Below, piece after piece: positions 47,095-56,683 of a stretch of 64,000 nucleotides of DNA. The notes under the pieces are model-generated. The model saw only the letters and a list, made by a program, of their open reading frames with translations. It made no database searches and was not told the DNA's origin. Each line of letters starts with the position of its first letter. Positions within the stretch are counted from its first letter, which is position 1. Origin of the DNA: Annona cherimola (lineage: Eukaryota; Streptophyta; Magnoliopsida; Magnoliales; Annonaceae); assembly GCA_030490835.1 (NCBI GenBank), contig CM059972.1, positions 52,371,563 to 52,435,562 of the forward strand, given 5' to 3'. A program made the position numbers and the translations under genes.

Positions 47095-47520
47095 TTAGGT
47101 GAGCTCAATCATTCCCATGTCATTTCTAATTTTATAGAATGCTTCTCTTGCTAGGGGTTTAGTAAAAATATCTGCAACTTGATCCTCAGTTCTAACAAAT
47201 TCCAAACATATGTCATGATTTTCTACATGTTCTCTAATGAAATGGTGTCTAAGATCTATATGTTTGGTCCTAGAATGCAGGACTGGATTCTTGGTTAGAC
47301 ATATGGCACTTGTATTATCACATTTGATAGGTATATCTTTGAAATCCATGCCATAGTCCCTAAGTTGCTGTTTCATCCAAAGTAATTGAGCACAACAGCT
47401 CCCGGTGGCAATGTATTCGGCTTCCGCCGTAGATAGAGCAACACTAGTTTGTTTTCTTGAAAACCATGAAACCAACATGCTTCCAAGAAACTGACATGTT
47501 CCACTAGTGCTTTTTCTATC
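47095..47520 (-). pseudogene. Element B pol, RNase H C-terminal part (split off by element A)
   Basis: The minus-strand frame continues pol from the site of the A insertion to the stop at 47097-47095. It shows the copia RNase H core: [11 protein letters not shown], then [18 protein letters not shown] with the catalytic Glu, [13 protein letters not shown] with the catalytic Asp, and ADIFTKPL near the end. It is the remainder of the frame ending at 58428. The bases CTATC (47516-47520) are one copy of the duplication made by element A. Confidence 0.9.
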
Positions 47521-49265
47521 TGTTGGTCCCGAGTTAGTGGCAAAAACCCAAGAGGGGAGGGGTGAATTGGGTTCTTTAAAAAATCTTTGGTAAATAAAGT
47601 CTTAACCCCTTGAGTAATTAATCCCCTTTTGAAAAGAGCTAGAGAGCAATAAATATAAAGCAGTAAAAAGAAATATGACACAAGATTTATAGTGGTTCGG
47701 GCAAACCTTCCCTACTCCACTCTTCCAAGCTCACACTCTGTTGTGACTTGGGTTTCACTATGTATTCCACGAATACACTTAGAGTCACCGCTCTCTTCTA
47801 GATTCCAGCTCTAGGGGGCATATACAACTAGAGCCACTTGCTCTCTTCTAGATTCTAGCTCTAGAGGGCATAAACAACTAGAGCCACTTGCTCTCTTCTA
47901 GATTCAAAGCTCTAGGGGGCATATACAATCATTTGCACAAGTAGGTGATGAGTCTCACTCCAATCACACCCTACTTTGCATACACTTGATCTTAGCTACC
48001 CAAGCTAAATCAAGATTTATACAACCAAATAAAGAAATGAATAAAAACTACACTTTACAGATTTGTGTAGGCAGTTTTGAGCTCGAGGAAGAAATCAAAA
48101 ACAGCTGGGATGATGATCGTTGAAGCAACCTGCAGTTTGAAACTCTTTCTTCCTTTGAAACACTCAAATATGGAGAAAAGGGATTTGAAAGTCTTTCTTG
48201 CACTTCTTTTCTCTCTATGATCCTTAGAGTAGTGTCACTTACTACTTCTCACGTTCATTTGAATGTCCTTTTATAGATTGAGGAAAATATGAACGTTGTA
48301 GAAGTGGTTGGCGTGTAATAAATGAACTCCAACGTTCAAAAATTTGACCGTTATTCTCCAAGTCTAAGATGAAGTCGACTTGGCCTGCGACTTGGCTTCC
48401 AAGTCGCACATGGAGTCGACTTGGCCTGCGACTTGGGTTCTTCAGAAACTCAAGTCTGAGACTTGGGTCGACTTGGCTTTCAGACTTTAACTCAAGTTGA
48501 TCCTGAAGTCGACTTGGGTTGCGACTTGGCTTGGTCTATTGCAAAAATGCCTTGATCTTCTTGAAGTGTCTTGAATCTTGCAAACCATTTGAAAGCTTTG
48601 AGTCCTTGCACAATATATGTATGTTCCTTGCTTTGCTTTGGGCTCACTTGGTCTTTATGACTTAGGTATTACTCCATTTGGAAGCTAGCTTGAAGATTTG
48701 CTTTGAGCTTGATAGACTTGATTTGAATGTAGAACATGATTCTTGACTTTGAAATTGACTCATTTGTTTTTCATCTTGATTCCTTAGACTTGAGTGATAA
48801 ATCCTCTTGAATATCTTGAAAACTGCATATTTGAAAGTTTGAACATCTCAAGTCGTGGATGGAGTCGACCTGGCCTGCGACTTCACCCAAGTCGCACCTG
48901 GAGTCGACTTCGTTTGCGACTTCGTTATGTTCGTTTCCACTTTTCAGCTCTGGATACTCCAAGTCGATGCTGGAGTCGACTTCGTCTGCGACTTGACTTC
49001 CCAAGTCGCAAGTGGAGTCGACTTGACCTGCGACTTCACCTGTTGCGTTTTGGGATTCATTCTCAAGTCGATATTTGAGTCGACTTTGGGATCGACTTCA
49101 CCCAAGTCGAAGTCCAAGTCGACTTGGAGATCGACTTGACCTCTTTGCTTTCCTTAAACATTTAGCAAACATATTAGTACCTTTTATATACTCAAAATTA
49201 GTTCTTGTTAATCATCAAAACTCAAGATTTGGTCAATTTTATTGTTTTAAACATTGTTTCCAACA
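47521..49265 (-). repeat. 3' LTR of element A (1745 bp)
   Basis: TGTTGG...CCAACA termini. TATA box CTATAAAAGG on the minus strand (48268-48277). Two clusters of the GTCGAC-centred repeat lie at about 48365-48520 and 48845-49140. Three diverged copies of the ~50-bp 'ctctcttctagattc' unit lie at 47780-47925. Confidence 0.95.
48845..49140 (-). repeat. Cluster of GTCGAC-centred repeats in the element A LTR
   Basis: About a dozen units built from cAAGTCGcacctGGAGTCGACTTcgtttGCGACTT-like pieces. A conserved GAGTCGACTT palindrome core alternates with AAGTCGCA/TGCGACTT half-units. All four LTRs of A and B carry two such clusters, and a further array lies inside element A at 51530-51705. Because the period runs in frame for stretches, several chance frames read as repeated VDF/CDF peptides; these are not genes. 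Confidence 0.85.
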
Positions 49266-49280
49266 ATCTCCCCCTTTTTG
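49266..49280 (-). other. Polypurine tract of element A
   Basis: On the minus strand it reads CAAAAAGGGGGAGATT immediately before the 3' LTR. A second copy with the same core lies about 340 bp upstream at 49608-49624, just after the extra ORF's stop codon. The paired arrangement also occurs in element B. Confidence 0.8.
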
Positions 49281-49630
49281 ATGATTGACAAAACTTCGTT
49301 TGAGTTGATACCTTTCAAGCATTAATCATGTTCATATGTCTTTTGAAAAATAGAGCATTTGTCTTATAGGTCAGAGACTTTTTGAAATTCCAATCATTAT
49401 ATCATTTTGGCATATTGGATACCTTTCAAGCAAATCATGTTGAATACTTTATTAATCAAGCATAACATATTAAGTAAACATAACATTCATCAAAAGCATT
49501 TATATATATCAAGTTTCATTTTTACAAAATGCAATGCAAAACAAAAATGAAACCTAGATACAAAACTACCCAACCCATAAGAAAATTTTACTCAACTCAC
49601 CTATTCTATCTCCCCCTTTTTGTCAAACTA

Positions 49631-51223
49631 TCAAAAATTTATCAAAAATCGATCAACTCTTAATGATTTTGTGAATTGAAATTGAGAGATCGGATATAAG
49701 ATTGATTCGATAGGACAATGATGGGCCGATGAGTAAACAAGAGAAGCGTGATCTGGAGTTGCTTCTTTATGAACTGATCCTGATTCGTAAGGATCGAGTT
49801 CAGGCATGAGTTTCTTCTTATGTCGGCCTGAGGCAAGATGATAGCGGATAGTCCGCATTTCCCGCTCAATTCTGTCTTGCCGGGAGTGCATATCCTCGAG
49901 GGCATTGTGAACGCCGGTGATAAGACTTGTCATCCGGTCTTCTTGATAACCCATTTCTGCCCTCATAGCAACAATTTCATCTTTTAAATCCTTTAGGGTG
50001 ACCTCCTCAGAAGAGGTTGGAGGCACCCGTTCTCTTGCAGCGGACCCTTGTGGAGAATAGGATCCATGCGATATGGGAGAGGCTGGCTCCTCTTGAGCAA
50101 GTGGTGCCGCGGGAGGTTGCTCCCCCTCAGTCTGTGCATTGTCTTCTTGCTCTTCTTCTGAAGGTTGATGCCTTAGTTCAAGCAGATTGATCTTCATTCT
50201 TTGTATGAGAGCTTTATTTATGGCATTTGTGGATTTGAGCACTTCGAAAGGCTCGCCTTCAATATCCACTTTGAAGAATTCAAGAATCTTTGTGATCCAT
50301 GTGCCATAGGGAAGGACTCCTCGTGGGTTATCCTTTCTAGAAGCCAATGCTTCAAGAAATAGTTTGGGTATGCTCACTTTGACCCTGTTGGCCACTTTCC
50401 ATAGTATCCCTGCTTCTTGTGGATTCAATTGATTTCTTCCACAGCCCTTTGGGTAGATGCAGTGGGCAATGAGAAGTCGGAGTACTCGTAGCCTTGGTGA
50501 AAGATCCATGTACCGAAGGAATTTGATTCCCGGATGGTACTTGTTGCTCCGGGTGAGCTGATTATACATTTGATCCATAGTGAGGTCTTCTGGAATGGGC
50601 TCATCCTCATACGGGACTCCAAGTATGTGTCCTAAATGACTCATTACTTCAGTCGGTCCTGCAACTATCCCGATTCCAAGATCCATTTCGACTCCTTTGA
50701 CGAAGGTTCCAAAGTATTCTTCATCCCAAAGATAATAAAACATTCGAGTAAGATCTGGATAGACCCTTTCGTCTTCCTTTAGCAAATTGGTCCATCCTTG
50801 AAAATCCAATAGATCTTCTATGTCGGATCCATATTCTTTCAGGAAATTAAAATCTATAATCTTGGGTATGAATACCTTCCGTTCGTAGAACTTTTTGTAG
50901 AAACGGCTATGTTGGAGCTCGGTTTTGAAGTAGGTAGTGGGCATCTTCAATACTTGGGCTTTCCCAGCTGCAGTGCCCCTTCTGCTTGTCCCGGATTGTG
51001 TGCTCTGTGAGGTTTGTTGATTTTCCGACCTGGGTGCTTGATCAGATGATTGAGTGGAGGTTTGGAATCGAACCCGTTTACCCGTCGAAGTTGATGGTTC
51101 CTCTCTTGCTCTTTTTGATGGAGTCCTAGTTTTTCTAGGAACTTCTTTTGGTTGAGATGAAGGTTGTGGTTGTGTGGGAACCCGTTTGGGGTATGGTTTT
51201 GATACGGCTTTCTTTGGTGCCAT
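49631..51223 (-). CDS. Extra ORF of element A between pol and the 3' LTR (plant transposon protein-like, coiled coil)
   Basis: 530 codons from an ATG at 51223, uninterrupted. Residues 1-95 are rich in Pro, Ser, Thr, Gln, Lys and Arg, with basic clusters (SKRAREE, GKRVRF) that could act as nuclear-localisation signals. Residues about 105-325 form a folded-looking region (FYERKVFIPKIIDFNFL; VYPDLTRMFYYLW; LGVPYEDEPIPEDL) resembling the 'putative plant transposon protein' domain common in plant repeats; this is from memory of the family, not a search. Residues 350-400 are acidic and Pro-rich. Residues about 405-465 are predicted by eye to be a coiled coil. No signal peptide or membrane segment is evident, so an envelope role is not supported. 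It has the place of the env-like ORF of SIRE elements. A CT-rich, UTR-like leader precedes it. Function unknown. Confidence 0.75.
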   Translation of the reverse strand: MAPKKAVSKPYPKRVPTQPQPSSQPKEVPRKTRTPSKRAREEPSTSTGKRVRFQTSTQSSDQAPRSENQQTSQSTQSGTSRRGTAAGKAQVLKMPTTYFKTELQHSRFYKKFYERKVFIPKIIDFNFLKEYGSDIEDLLDFQGWTNLLKEDERVYPDLTRMFYYLWDEEYFGTFVKGVEMDLGIGIVAGPTEVMSHLGHILGVPYEDEPIPEDLTMDQMYNQLTRSNKYHPGIKFLRYMDLSPRLRVLRLLIAHCIYPKGCGRNQLNPQEAGILWKVANRVKVSIPKLFLEALASRKDNPRGVLPYGTWITKILEFFKVDIEGEPFEVLKSTNAINKALIQRMKINLLELRHQPSEEEQEDNAQTEGEQPPAAPLAQEEPASPISHGSYSPQGSAARERVPPTSSEEVTLKDLKDEIVAMRAEMGYQEDRMTSLITGVHNALEDMHSRQDRIEREMRTIRYHLASGRHKKKLMPELDPYESGSVHKEATPDHASLVYSSAHHCPIESILYPISQFQFTKSLRVDRFLINF

Positions 51224-51529
51224 TTGGAGCTTGGGATTTATGGAATTTGAGAGGGAATGCTAGTGAAAGAGAGAAAGTTTGAAAGAGAGAAAAAGAAGAG
51301 AGTTGAGAGAGAGAGACAAAGGAGAGAGGCAGTGAGAGAGTAGGAGTCGCCGGAGAGGGAGAGAATTCCCGGAGAGAAAAGGCCGGAGAGGGAGAGGATT
51401 CCCGGAGAGAAAAGGAGAATCGCCGGAGGAGAAGAGGAAAACAGGGAGGCCGGAAAAATGAGGAAGAAAGAAAAGAGGGAAGAAGAAAAGGAAGAGAAAT
51501 CTCGGAATTCGGACGGTCGCGCGCGCGGA

Positions 51530-51705
51530 GTCGACTTTGCCCTAGGCGAAGTCGACTTCGGTTCCCTGGAGTCGACTTCGCACATAGTGCGGAGTCGACT
51601 TCGACCCCGTGGAGTCGACTTCGCTGTCGAAGCGGAGTCGACTTCACTTTCCCAAGTCGACTTGGCGGAGTCGACTTGGCTCCTATGGAGTCGACTTGAC
51701 TCATC
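51530..51705 (-). repeat. GTCGAC repeat array upstream of the extra ORF
   Basis: Nine or so GGAGTCGACTT(C/G) cores spaced about 15-30 bp apart, between the pol stop and the CT-rich leader of the extra ORF. It is the same core as in the LTR clusters of A and B but in a single non-LTR place, and element B has no counterpart. Confidence 0.85.
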
Positions 51706-51747
51706 AGTTTGCCTTTTTCAAAATTTGATTTCTTGTTTTAATTTTTC

Positions 51748-54700
51748 CTATTTTAGCTCTATCATCCCCATATCATACCTGATCTTGTAAAATGATTCTT
51801 TAGCTAGAGGTTTGGTAAAGATATCAGCAATTTGATCCTCTGTTTTCACATATTCTAAGCACACATCATGATTTTCAACATGTTCACGAATAAAATGATG
51901 TCTCACATCAATATGTTTGGTTCTAGAGTGCAATACAGGATTTTTAGTTAAACAAATTGCACTTGTATTATCACATCTAATAGGAATATCAACATAATCA
52001 ATACCATAGTCTTTCAACTGTTGTTTCATCCAAAGTAATTGGGCACAACAACTACCGGCGGCTATGTATTCGGCTTCCGCAGTAGATAGAGCAACACTTG
52101 TTTGTTTTCTTGAATACCATGAAACCAACATATGTCCAAGAAATTGACAAGTTCCACTAGTACTCTTTCTATCTACTTTGTATCCGGCAAAATCTGCATC
52201 CGAATAGCCGATTAGATCAAAGGTTGACCCCTTTCGATACCATAGTCCAAGGTTTGTAGTTTTTATCAAATATTTAAAAATTCTTTTTACAGCAAGTAGA
52301 TGTGATTCTTTGGGACATGCTTGAAATCTAGAGCACATACAAACACTAAATAAGATATCGGGTCTAGAAGCAGTTAAATAAAGCAAAGTTCCTATCATGC
52401 TCCTATAAAGCTTTTGATCGATACTTTTACCGTTTTCATCCGTGTCGATTTTGATTGTTGAGCTCATTGGAGTGTTTGCCCCTTTGCTATTCTGCATTCC
52501 AAATTTCTTGAGCATCTCTTTGACATACTTGGACTGGTTCAGAAATATTCCTTCACTTTGTTGCTTGATTTGTAGTCCAAGGAAGAAATTTAATTCTCCC
52601 ATCATGCTCATTTCGAATTCATTCTGCATAATCTTAGAAAATTCTTGGCATAGATTTTCGTCAGTAGCACCGAAGATTATGTCATCTACATAAATTTGTA
52701 CAATTAAAATATTGCTATTTTTATATTTGATGAACAAAGTAGTGTCTACTTTCCCTCTTTGAAATTCATGATCAATCAAGAATTTGTTCAACCTTTCATA
52801 CCAAGCTCTTGGAGCTTGTTTTAATCCATATAGTGCTTTGGTCAATTTATACACATATTTTGATTGATCCTTATCTTCAAAACCAGGGGGTTGTTCAACA
52901 TATACTTCTTCATTCAAATAGCCATTCAAAAATGCACTCTTCACATCCATTTGGAACAATTTGAAATTCATATGTGAAGCGAATGCTAATAAGATACGTA
53001 TGGCTTCTAATCTCGCCACGGGTGCATATGATTCTTCAAAATCAATTCCTTCTTCTTGGGAGTACCCTTTGGCTACTAATCGTGCCTTGTTTCTAATTAC
53101 AAGACCGCTTTCGTCTAATTTGTTCCTAAATACCCATTTTGTACCAATGACTGTATGATTGTTTGGTCTAGGAACTAAATGCCATACATTGTTTCTTTCG
53201 AATTGATTTAGCTCTTCTTGCATTGAAATAACCCAATTTTCATCATTAAGAGCTTGTTCAATGGTATTTGGTTCAATTTTCGATACAAACGCATATTGGC
53301 CATAAACGTTTTGTTTTGATCTTCTAGTTTTTACTCCTTCATATATGTTTCCAATAACTTGTTCAATTGGATGGGCATTTTTGAACTTTAAATCAGTTGG
53401 AGGTTTGTAAGAGTCATTACCTTCACTTACCTCTTCCTCCACTGGATTTTCTGGCTTGAGCTCGAGTTCCTTTGGTTGTTCTTTGCTTTTTGTCTCATCT
53501 GCATCACTTAGTTCATCCTCCTTTCTCGGACATTGGTTAATTTCATCAAATACAACATGTATGGATTCTTCTACAACTTGGTTTCGTTTGTTGAATACTC
53601 TATATGCTTTGCTATTTGATGAATAACCAAGGAATATAGCCTCATCACTTTTGGCATCTAATTTGCCCAAATTGGTTTTTCCATTGTTTAAAACATAGCA
53701 TGTACATCCAAAAGCATGAAAATATGAGATATTTGGTTTCCTTCCTTTCCATAGTTCATATGGGGTCTTTTTCAAGATTGCTCGAATGGTAACTCGGTTC
53801 AAAACATGACAAGCTGTACTCACAGCTTCACCCCAAAATTTCTTGGATAGATTGCTCTCATTTAGCATAGTTCTAGCCATCTCTTGTATAGTTCTATTTT
53901 TCCTTTCTACTACTCCATTTTGTTGTGGAGTTCTTGGTGCAGAAAATGTGTGGTGAATTCCTTTTTCATTGCAAAATTCCATGAATCGTTTGTTTTCGAA
54001 TTCGCCACCATGATCGCTTCTTATGGTCACAATAGTACTTTGTTTTTCATTTTGCACCAAATTTACAAAAGTTGCAAACATAGAGAAGACTTCATCTTTA
54101 CTAGCTAAGAGAATTATCCATGTGAATCTTGAAAAATCATCAACTATGACAAATACATATTTCTTTCCACCAACGGTTAGAATGCCGGATGGCCCGTATA
54201 GATCCATATGTAGCAATTCAAGTGGCTTAGTGGTGAAAATTTCCTTTTTGGTAGAGAAAGGCATCTTGGGTTGTTTTGATAATTGACATGCCTTGCAAAT
54301 CTTGTCTTTGTCATATTTCAATCTTGGTAATCCTTCTACCAAACTCTTTTTCCATAGGGTTTTTATGTTTTCCATGTTTATATGTCCAAGCCTTTTATGC
54401 CAAACCCATGGATCATTATCAATGGCCATTAGACATTGACCATTCAATTCATCAAGTGAGACCAAATATACATTTCCATATCTTTTACCACTAAACATGA
54501 TATGTTCTCCATCAAATACATTGCATATAGATGATTCAAACACAACTTTGTATCCTTTATCACATAATTGGCTAATGCTCATTAAATTGTGTTTGAGTCC
54601 TTCAACAAACAAAACATCTTCCATGCATGCATTTGAAATGCTATGTGTATTTCCTTTACCTTTAATTTTACCTTTTTCATTATTGCCAAAGGCAACCATT

Positions 54701-54825
54701 CCATCATTACAAGGCTTAAGTTTGTGAAACAAACTTCTTTCACCGGTCATATGCCTAGAGCAACCGCTATCCATAAACCATTCATTGTTTGCCTTTGCCT
54801 TAAGACATGTCTGAAAAATAAGCAA
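51748..54825 (-). CDS. Element A pol polyprotein (protease, integrase, reverse transcriptase, RNase H)
   Basis: 1025 codons without interruption, counted from a TTG at 54825; no ATG occurs before residue 18. Domains in copia order: aspartic protease with DSG at 19-21; pre-integrase zinc finger H143/H148/C177/C180; integrase catalytic D208, D271, E307; a Glu/Lys-rich linker around 435-470; reverse transcriptase from about 530 with YVDD at 712-715; RNase H from about 875 with D876, E919 and D952; stop after MIELK. All catalytic residues seen are intact. It would copy the element RNA into DNA and integrate it in the nucleus. Its frame is +1 relative to gag, and the two open frames overlap only at about 54836-54855, so expression probably needs frameshifting or another route. 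Confidence 0.93.
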   Translation of the reverse strand: MLIFQTCLKAKANNEWFMDSGCSRHMTGERSLFHKLKPCNDGMVAFGNNEKGKIKGKGNTHSISNACMEDVLFVEGLKHNLMSISQLCDKGYKVVFESSICNVFDGEHIMFSGKRYGNVYLVSLDELNGQCLMAIDNDPWVWHKRLGHINMENIKTLWKKSLVEGLPRLKYDKDKICKACQLSKQPKMPFSTKKEIFTTKPLELLHMDLYGPSGILTVGGKKYVFVIVDDFSRFTWIILLASKDEVFSMFATFVNLVQNEKQSTIVTIRSDHGGEFENKRFMEFCNEKGIHHTFSAPRTPQQNGVVERKNRTIQEMARTMLNESNLSKKFWGEAVSTACHVLNRVTIRAILKKTPYELWKGRKPNISYFHAFGCTCYVLNNGKTNLGKLDAKSDEAIFLGYSSNSKAYRVFNKRNQVVEESIHVVFDEINQCPRKEDELSDADETKSKEQPKELELKPENPVEEEVSEGNDSYKPPTDLKFKNAHPIEQVIGNIYEGVKTRRSKQNVYGQYAFVSKIEPNTIEQALNDENWVISMQEELNQFERNNVWHLVPRPNNHTVIGTKWVFRNKLDESGLVIRNKARLVAKGYSQEEGIDFEESYAPVARLEAIRILLAFASHMNFKLFQMDVKSAFLNGYLNEEVYVEQPPGFEDKDQSKYVYKLTKALYGLKQAPRAWYERLNKFLIDHEFQRGKVDTTLFIKYKNSNILIVQIYVDDIIFGATDENLCQEFSKIMQNEFEMSMMGELNFFLGLQIKQQSEGIFLNQSKYVKEMLKKFGMQNSKGANTPMSSTIKIDTDENGKSIDQKLYRSMIGTLLYLTASRPDILFSVCMCSRFQACPKESHLLAVKRIFKYLIKTTNLGLWYRKGSTFDLIGYSDADFAGYKVDRKSTSGTCQFLGHMLVSWYSRKQTSVALSTAEAEYIAAGSCCAQLLWMKQQLKDYGIDYVDIPIRCDNTSAICLTKNPVLHSRTKHIDVRHHFIREHVENHDVCLEYVKTEDQIADIFTKPLAKESFYKIRYDMGMIELK

Positions 54826-54832
54826 ATAAATC

Positions 54833-56635
54833 TTATCTTCTTGGTACCCATTTTATGGGTCCATTTGGGTTAGTAATATAGATCAATCTTTGTTGTTCTA
54901 ACTTTGAAAGCCCAAATCTTGTGTTTCTTGGAACCCAAACTAATTTTGCACCATGGTCATATAATTTCTTAAAATTACACTTGTAAGTTTTGTGACCCAT
55001 TTTATTGCAGAAATTACAAGCCATAGGTAATCTTGGAGTAGGCCTCCAAGTATGCAATGGTTCCATTATTGGTCTTCTAGTCCACTTAAAATTTTTCTTT
55101 TGTGGCTTGTATATAGATGCATTTTTAGTTTGACGTTTCTCAAATATTTGTACATTTGATTTGCTACTTTCTCCTTGCTCAAATGTATGATACCCAAGAC
55201 CTCTTTTATGTGTTTGGGAGGTCATATTTAAAAACATTTTGACGCTTTCTCCTGGATTAGAGAACTTGGCTAATGATTCATTTAATGATTTGTTCTCCTT
55301 TTTTAGCAGATCATTTTCATCTTTCAATTTGTCTAATCTTTCTGCAAGTTTACCATTTACAATTATTGTTGCATCACATTGTCTTTTCTTAATTGTAAAC
55401 TTGCTTCCTAATTTCTTCATTTCTTCATATAATGAATCATATGCAGTTTGTAGCTCATCTAATTCAGTACATTTGAGGCATTCTTGAAAGGAAGTAAAAC
55501 TTGATTTAGAATGGGAGAGTTTGGAACTTACCTCTTCATCGCTTGTGCATTTTGTTGAGGTAATTCGTTCTTCTTGTTCGATTTGTGCCATGCAGCAAAT
55601 TCTTGCACATTCTTCTGCCTCGTTTTCGTCGGTTGAGGAGTTACTCGTTGTAGATTCCTCATCGTTTACGTACATGCCTCTACCTTTGTATTTTTGGAAT
55701 CTTTTGTTGTCCCCTCGATCCTTTCTTTGTTCTTTTGCCTTGCTCTCTTCGGGAGTTGGACATTGAGCTTGCATATGTCCCGAACCGCCGCATCGGTAAT
55801 ATTTGGTCGATTCTTTCTTCTTCTCTTTGGGAGTTCTTTCTTTGAAACCTCTGAAATTTTTGCCTTTTCTCACAAATTTTCTGAAACGTTTTGTGAGTAG
55901 GGCAATCTCGTCGTCGTTTTGAGAAGAGGAGGTATCGTCAGTGTCTTGTGCGGCTTTCAAGGCGATTGCTCTTTTGCCCCTATGTTGATCTTCATTTCTT
56001 CTCTTAATTAGCTCATGTGACATGAGTGAGCTAATTAAGTCTTCAAGCTTTAAAGTGTTTAGGTCTTTGGCTTCTTCTATTGCAGTGATCTTTGGAGTCC
56101 ATGATTCCGGTAGAGCTCTTAAGATCTTCATAACCTGCTCAGATTCAGAAATAGCCTTTCCAAGACCTTTTAAAGCATTAGTGATTTTTGAGAATCTAGC
56201 GAACATTTCAGAAATATTTTCTGTTTCTAGCATTCTAAAATTCTCTAGTTCTCCAATCAAAATATTTCTTCTCGTCCCTTGGACTTGAGAAGTTCCTTCA
56301 TAGATAGAGGTTAGCGTATTCCATATTTCTTTGGCGGTCAAGCAAGAGGATACTCTATCATATTCAGAAGCATTAAGAGCACAAAATAAAGAGTTCATAG
56401 CTTTGGCGTTGCTCTTAACAATTCTTACTTCCTCATCGGTCCATTTGGAAGCTCTTTCATCGGTAGGCAAGGTTACTCCATCTTGGATAGCAATTCAAGA
56501 GTCCATGTCGGTAGCCATGATGAGTTGCTTCATACGAAGCTTCCAATATCCAAAATTGTTCCCATCAAACAACGGTGGCCTTGTAAAGGATTGGCCTTCA
56601 GCAAATGCGGGAACGGAAGTAGATTGGGATGCCAT
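54833..56635 (-). pseudogene. Element A gag with a nonsense codon
   Basis: The gag start is ATG at 56635 (MASQSTS, as in element B), and the frame spans 600 codons to TAA at 54835-54833. Codon 47 is TGA (56497-56495) where B has TGG for Trp. Beyond it: the copia gag (UBN2-type) region at about residues 80-210; a first zinc knuckle whose first Cys is Tyr (YYRCGGSGH, near residue 279, where B has CYRC); an acidic region; a coiled coil near 433-457; and an intact second knuckle C-X2-C-X4-H-X4-C (CNFCNKMGHKTYKC, about 540-553). Gag packages element RNA into virus-like particles. Both lesions are G-to-A on the coding strand. Confidence 0.88.
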
Positions 56636-56666
56636 TTCAATAAGATCTCTTTGGTAAACTCAAAGA

Positions 56667-56681
56667 CCTGCTCTGATACCA
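56667..56681 (-). other. Primer-binding site of element A
   Basis: On the minus strand TGGTATCAGAGCAGG, complementary to the 3' end of plant initiator-Met tRNA, two bases after the 5' LTR end. This is where reverse transcription would start. Confidence 0.92.
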
Positions 56682-56683
56682 CT

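Noticed and set aside
49631..51223. Calling the extra ORF of element A a viral-type envelope gene
   Set aside because: Position fits, but no signal peptide, membrane-spanning segment or glycoprotein features are visible, so the neutral description was kept.
52442..54873. Plus-strand ORFs opposite element A pol and gag
   Set aside because: They are antisense shadows of the pol and gag frames, with no start context or domains.
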